Of a stretch of 5,554 bases of DNA, positions 4,992 through 5,554 are shown in pieces. The translations under genes were made by a program, and so were the position numbers. The notes under the pieces were generated by a model. That model worked only from the letters and a program-made list of their open reading frames with translations. It was not told the DNA's origin and ran no database searches. The DNA lies in NCBI GenBank assembly GCA_003485185.1, contig DNAS01000002.1, positions 1,234 to 6,787 on the forward strand, written 5' to 3'. The stretch is from Phycisphaerales bacterium. GTDB taxonomy: Bacteria; Planctomycetota; Phycisphaerae; SM23-33. Position 1 is the stretch's first letter, and every line of letters begins with the position of its first letter.

Positions 4992-5554
4992 TTACGCGCG
5001 TTCCGTTTCCGCGCGAGGCAGACGAACGGTTGTCGGGATCTGCACCTTCGGGAGCCGCTGCCTGTCGTAGACCTTTCCGGGCGGTGAGTCGCCCCCCGCC
5101 GCCCCGGCCGGAACGCCAAGTTCCACCGGATGGCGATGGTCCGCGGCGTCCCGCGCGTGCAGCAAAATCTCCGCCAGCGCCAGCGAATCGGCCGTGGAAA
5201 ACAGGCTCGTATCGCCTTCCAGGGCCCGCAGGAGTTCCCGACTGACTCGGCGGGGCTGGGCGGTAATCTCGCGGGTTCCGTCATTGTCGGTCAACAGGCA
5301 GCGACTGTCGCGGATTTCCACGATTCCCCGGTCCCCCGCGATGCGGATCCGGTCGTCGCTGTGGGTCGGCAACTGATTAGGACGGAGATAATCCGCGTGA
5401 ACCACGGCGGCCCCCCCGCCGGCAAGGTCGAACGTGGCGATGCAGTATTCCTCCATCGAGCCCTGCTCCGCGCGGGAGACGTTTCCCTGCGTCGCGGACA
5501 CTCGCGAGAACGATTTTCCGGTCAGGTAGCGGATGGCGTCGATTCCGTGGCTGG
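4992..5554 (-). CDS. Gfo/Idh/MocA family oxidoreductase (5'-partial)
   Basis: The frame is open from the TAA stop at 4992-4994 to the right edge, giving about 186 residues of the C-terminal part of an NAD(P)-dependent sugar or inositol dehydrogenase-like protein. The GTG at 5499-5501 is internal, because family sequence continues upstream of it: the first visible residues are SHGIDAIRYLTGKSFSRV. This is the conserved SHGiD..r.ltG helix after the Rossmann fold, whose histidine is usually an active-site residue. Next come strands of the C-terminal open-faced beta sheet (EYCIATFDLAGGGAAVVHAD), the DRIRIAGDRGIVEIRD segment near the middle, and a helical stretch SLALAEILLHARDAADHRHP typical of the C-terminal end. 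The Rossmann GxGxxG motif and the EKP motif lie outside the window. Substrate cannot be assigned. These enzymes are very numerous in Planctomycetes and relatives. The gene converges on cbiO and is not part of the nickel operon. Confidence 0.92.
   Translation of the reverse strand, partial: SHGIDAIRYLTGKSFSRVSATQGNVSRAEQGSMEEYCIATFDLAGGGAAVVHADYLRPNQLPTHSDDRIRIAGDRGIVEIRDSRCLLTDNDGTREITAQPRRVSRELLRALEGDTSLFSTADSLALAEILLHARDAADHRHPVELGVPAGAAGGDSPPGKVYDRQRLPKVQIPTTVRLPRAETERA

Noticed and set aside
4992..5501. GTG at 5499-5501 as the start of the Gfo/Idh/MocA protein
   Set aside because: The frame stays open to the window edge and the upstream residues (SHGIDAIRYLTG) are conserved family sequence, so the gene is truncated by the window, not by an internal start.

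Overview
The window is GC-rich bacterial DNA with tightly packed genes. The flanking genes are a family GH16 glycoside hydrolase, a uroporphyrinogen-decarboxylase-like protein and a Gfo/Idh/MocA oxidoreductase. In my experience this mix is typical of polysaccharide-degrading members of the Planctomycetes-Verrucomicrobia-Lentisphaerae group. That placement is an inference from gene content; the window holds no rRNA or other phylogenetic marker.

Layout, left to right. (1) Positions 1-798, plus strand: the 3' part of a GH16 enzyme gene with an intact ExDxxE active-site motif, followed by a strong intrinsic terminator at 835-869. (2) Positions 900-1865, plus strand: a complete UroD-like (MtaA/CmuA superfamily) protein. 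(3) Positions 1921-2337, minus strand: nikR, the nickel-responsive ribbon-helix-helix repressor, with all four nickel ligands. It converges on the UroD-like gene. (4) Positions 2338-2530: a 193-base divergent control region. It holds a candidate sigma70-type promoter for each direction and an AT-rich inverted repeat over the rightward -10 element, which is a plausible NikR operator. (5) Positions 2531-4937, plus strand: three genes with 1-base and 4-base overlaps that encode an energy-coupling-factor (ECF) nickel/cobalt importer. They are a CbiM/NikM substrate-binding membrane protein fused to a NikN-like PDGLE region, the CbiQ/EcfT coupling protein and the CbiO ATPase. (6) Positions 4992-5554, minus strand: the C-terminal two-thirds or so of a Gfo/Idh/MocA oxidoreductase, running off the right edge.

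How the genes work together. NikMN binds the metal at the cell surface, NikQ couples it to a NikO dimer that hydrolyses ATP, and NikR bound to nickel should shut the operon off. The adjacent nikR and the absence of a visible cobalamin riboswitch favour nickel over cobalt as the substrate. No nickel enzyme (urease, hydrogenase and so on) is in view. The importer and its regulator form a self-contained module set between genes of apparent carbohydrate or C1 metabolism.

I do not see a convincing new biological system here. The most informative non-coding signal is the candidate NikR operator and promoter upstream of the transporter. No RNA gene, CRISPR array, insertion sequence or attachment site was recognised.
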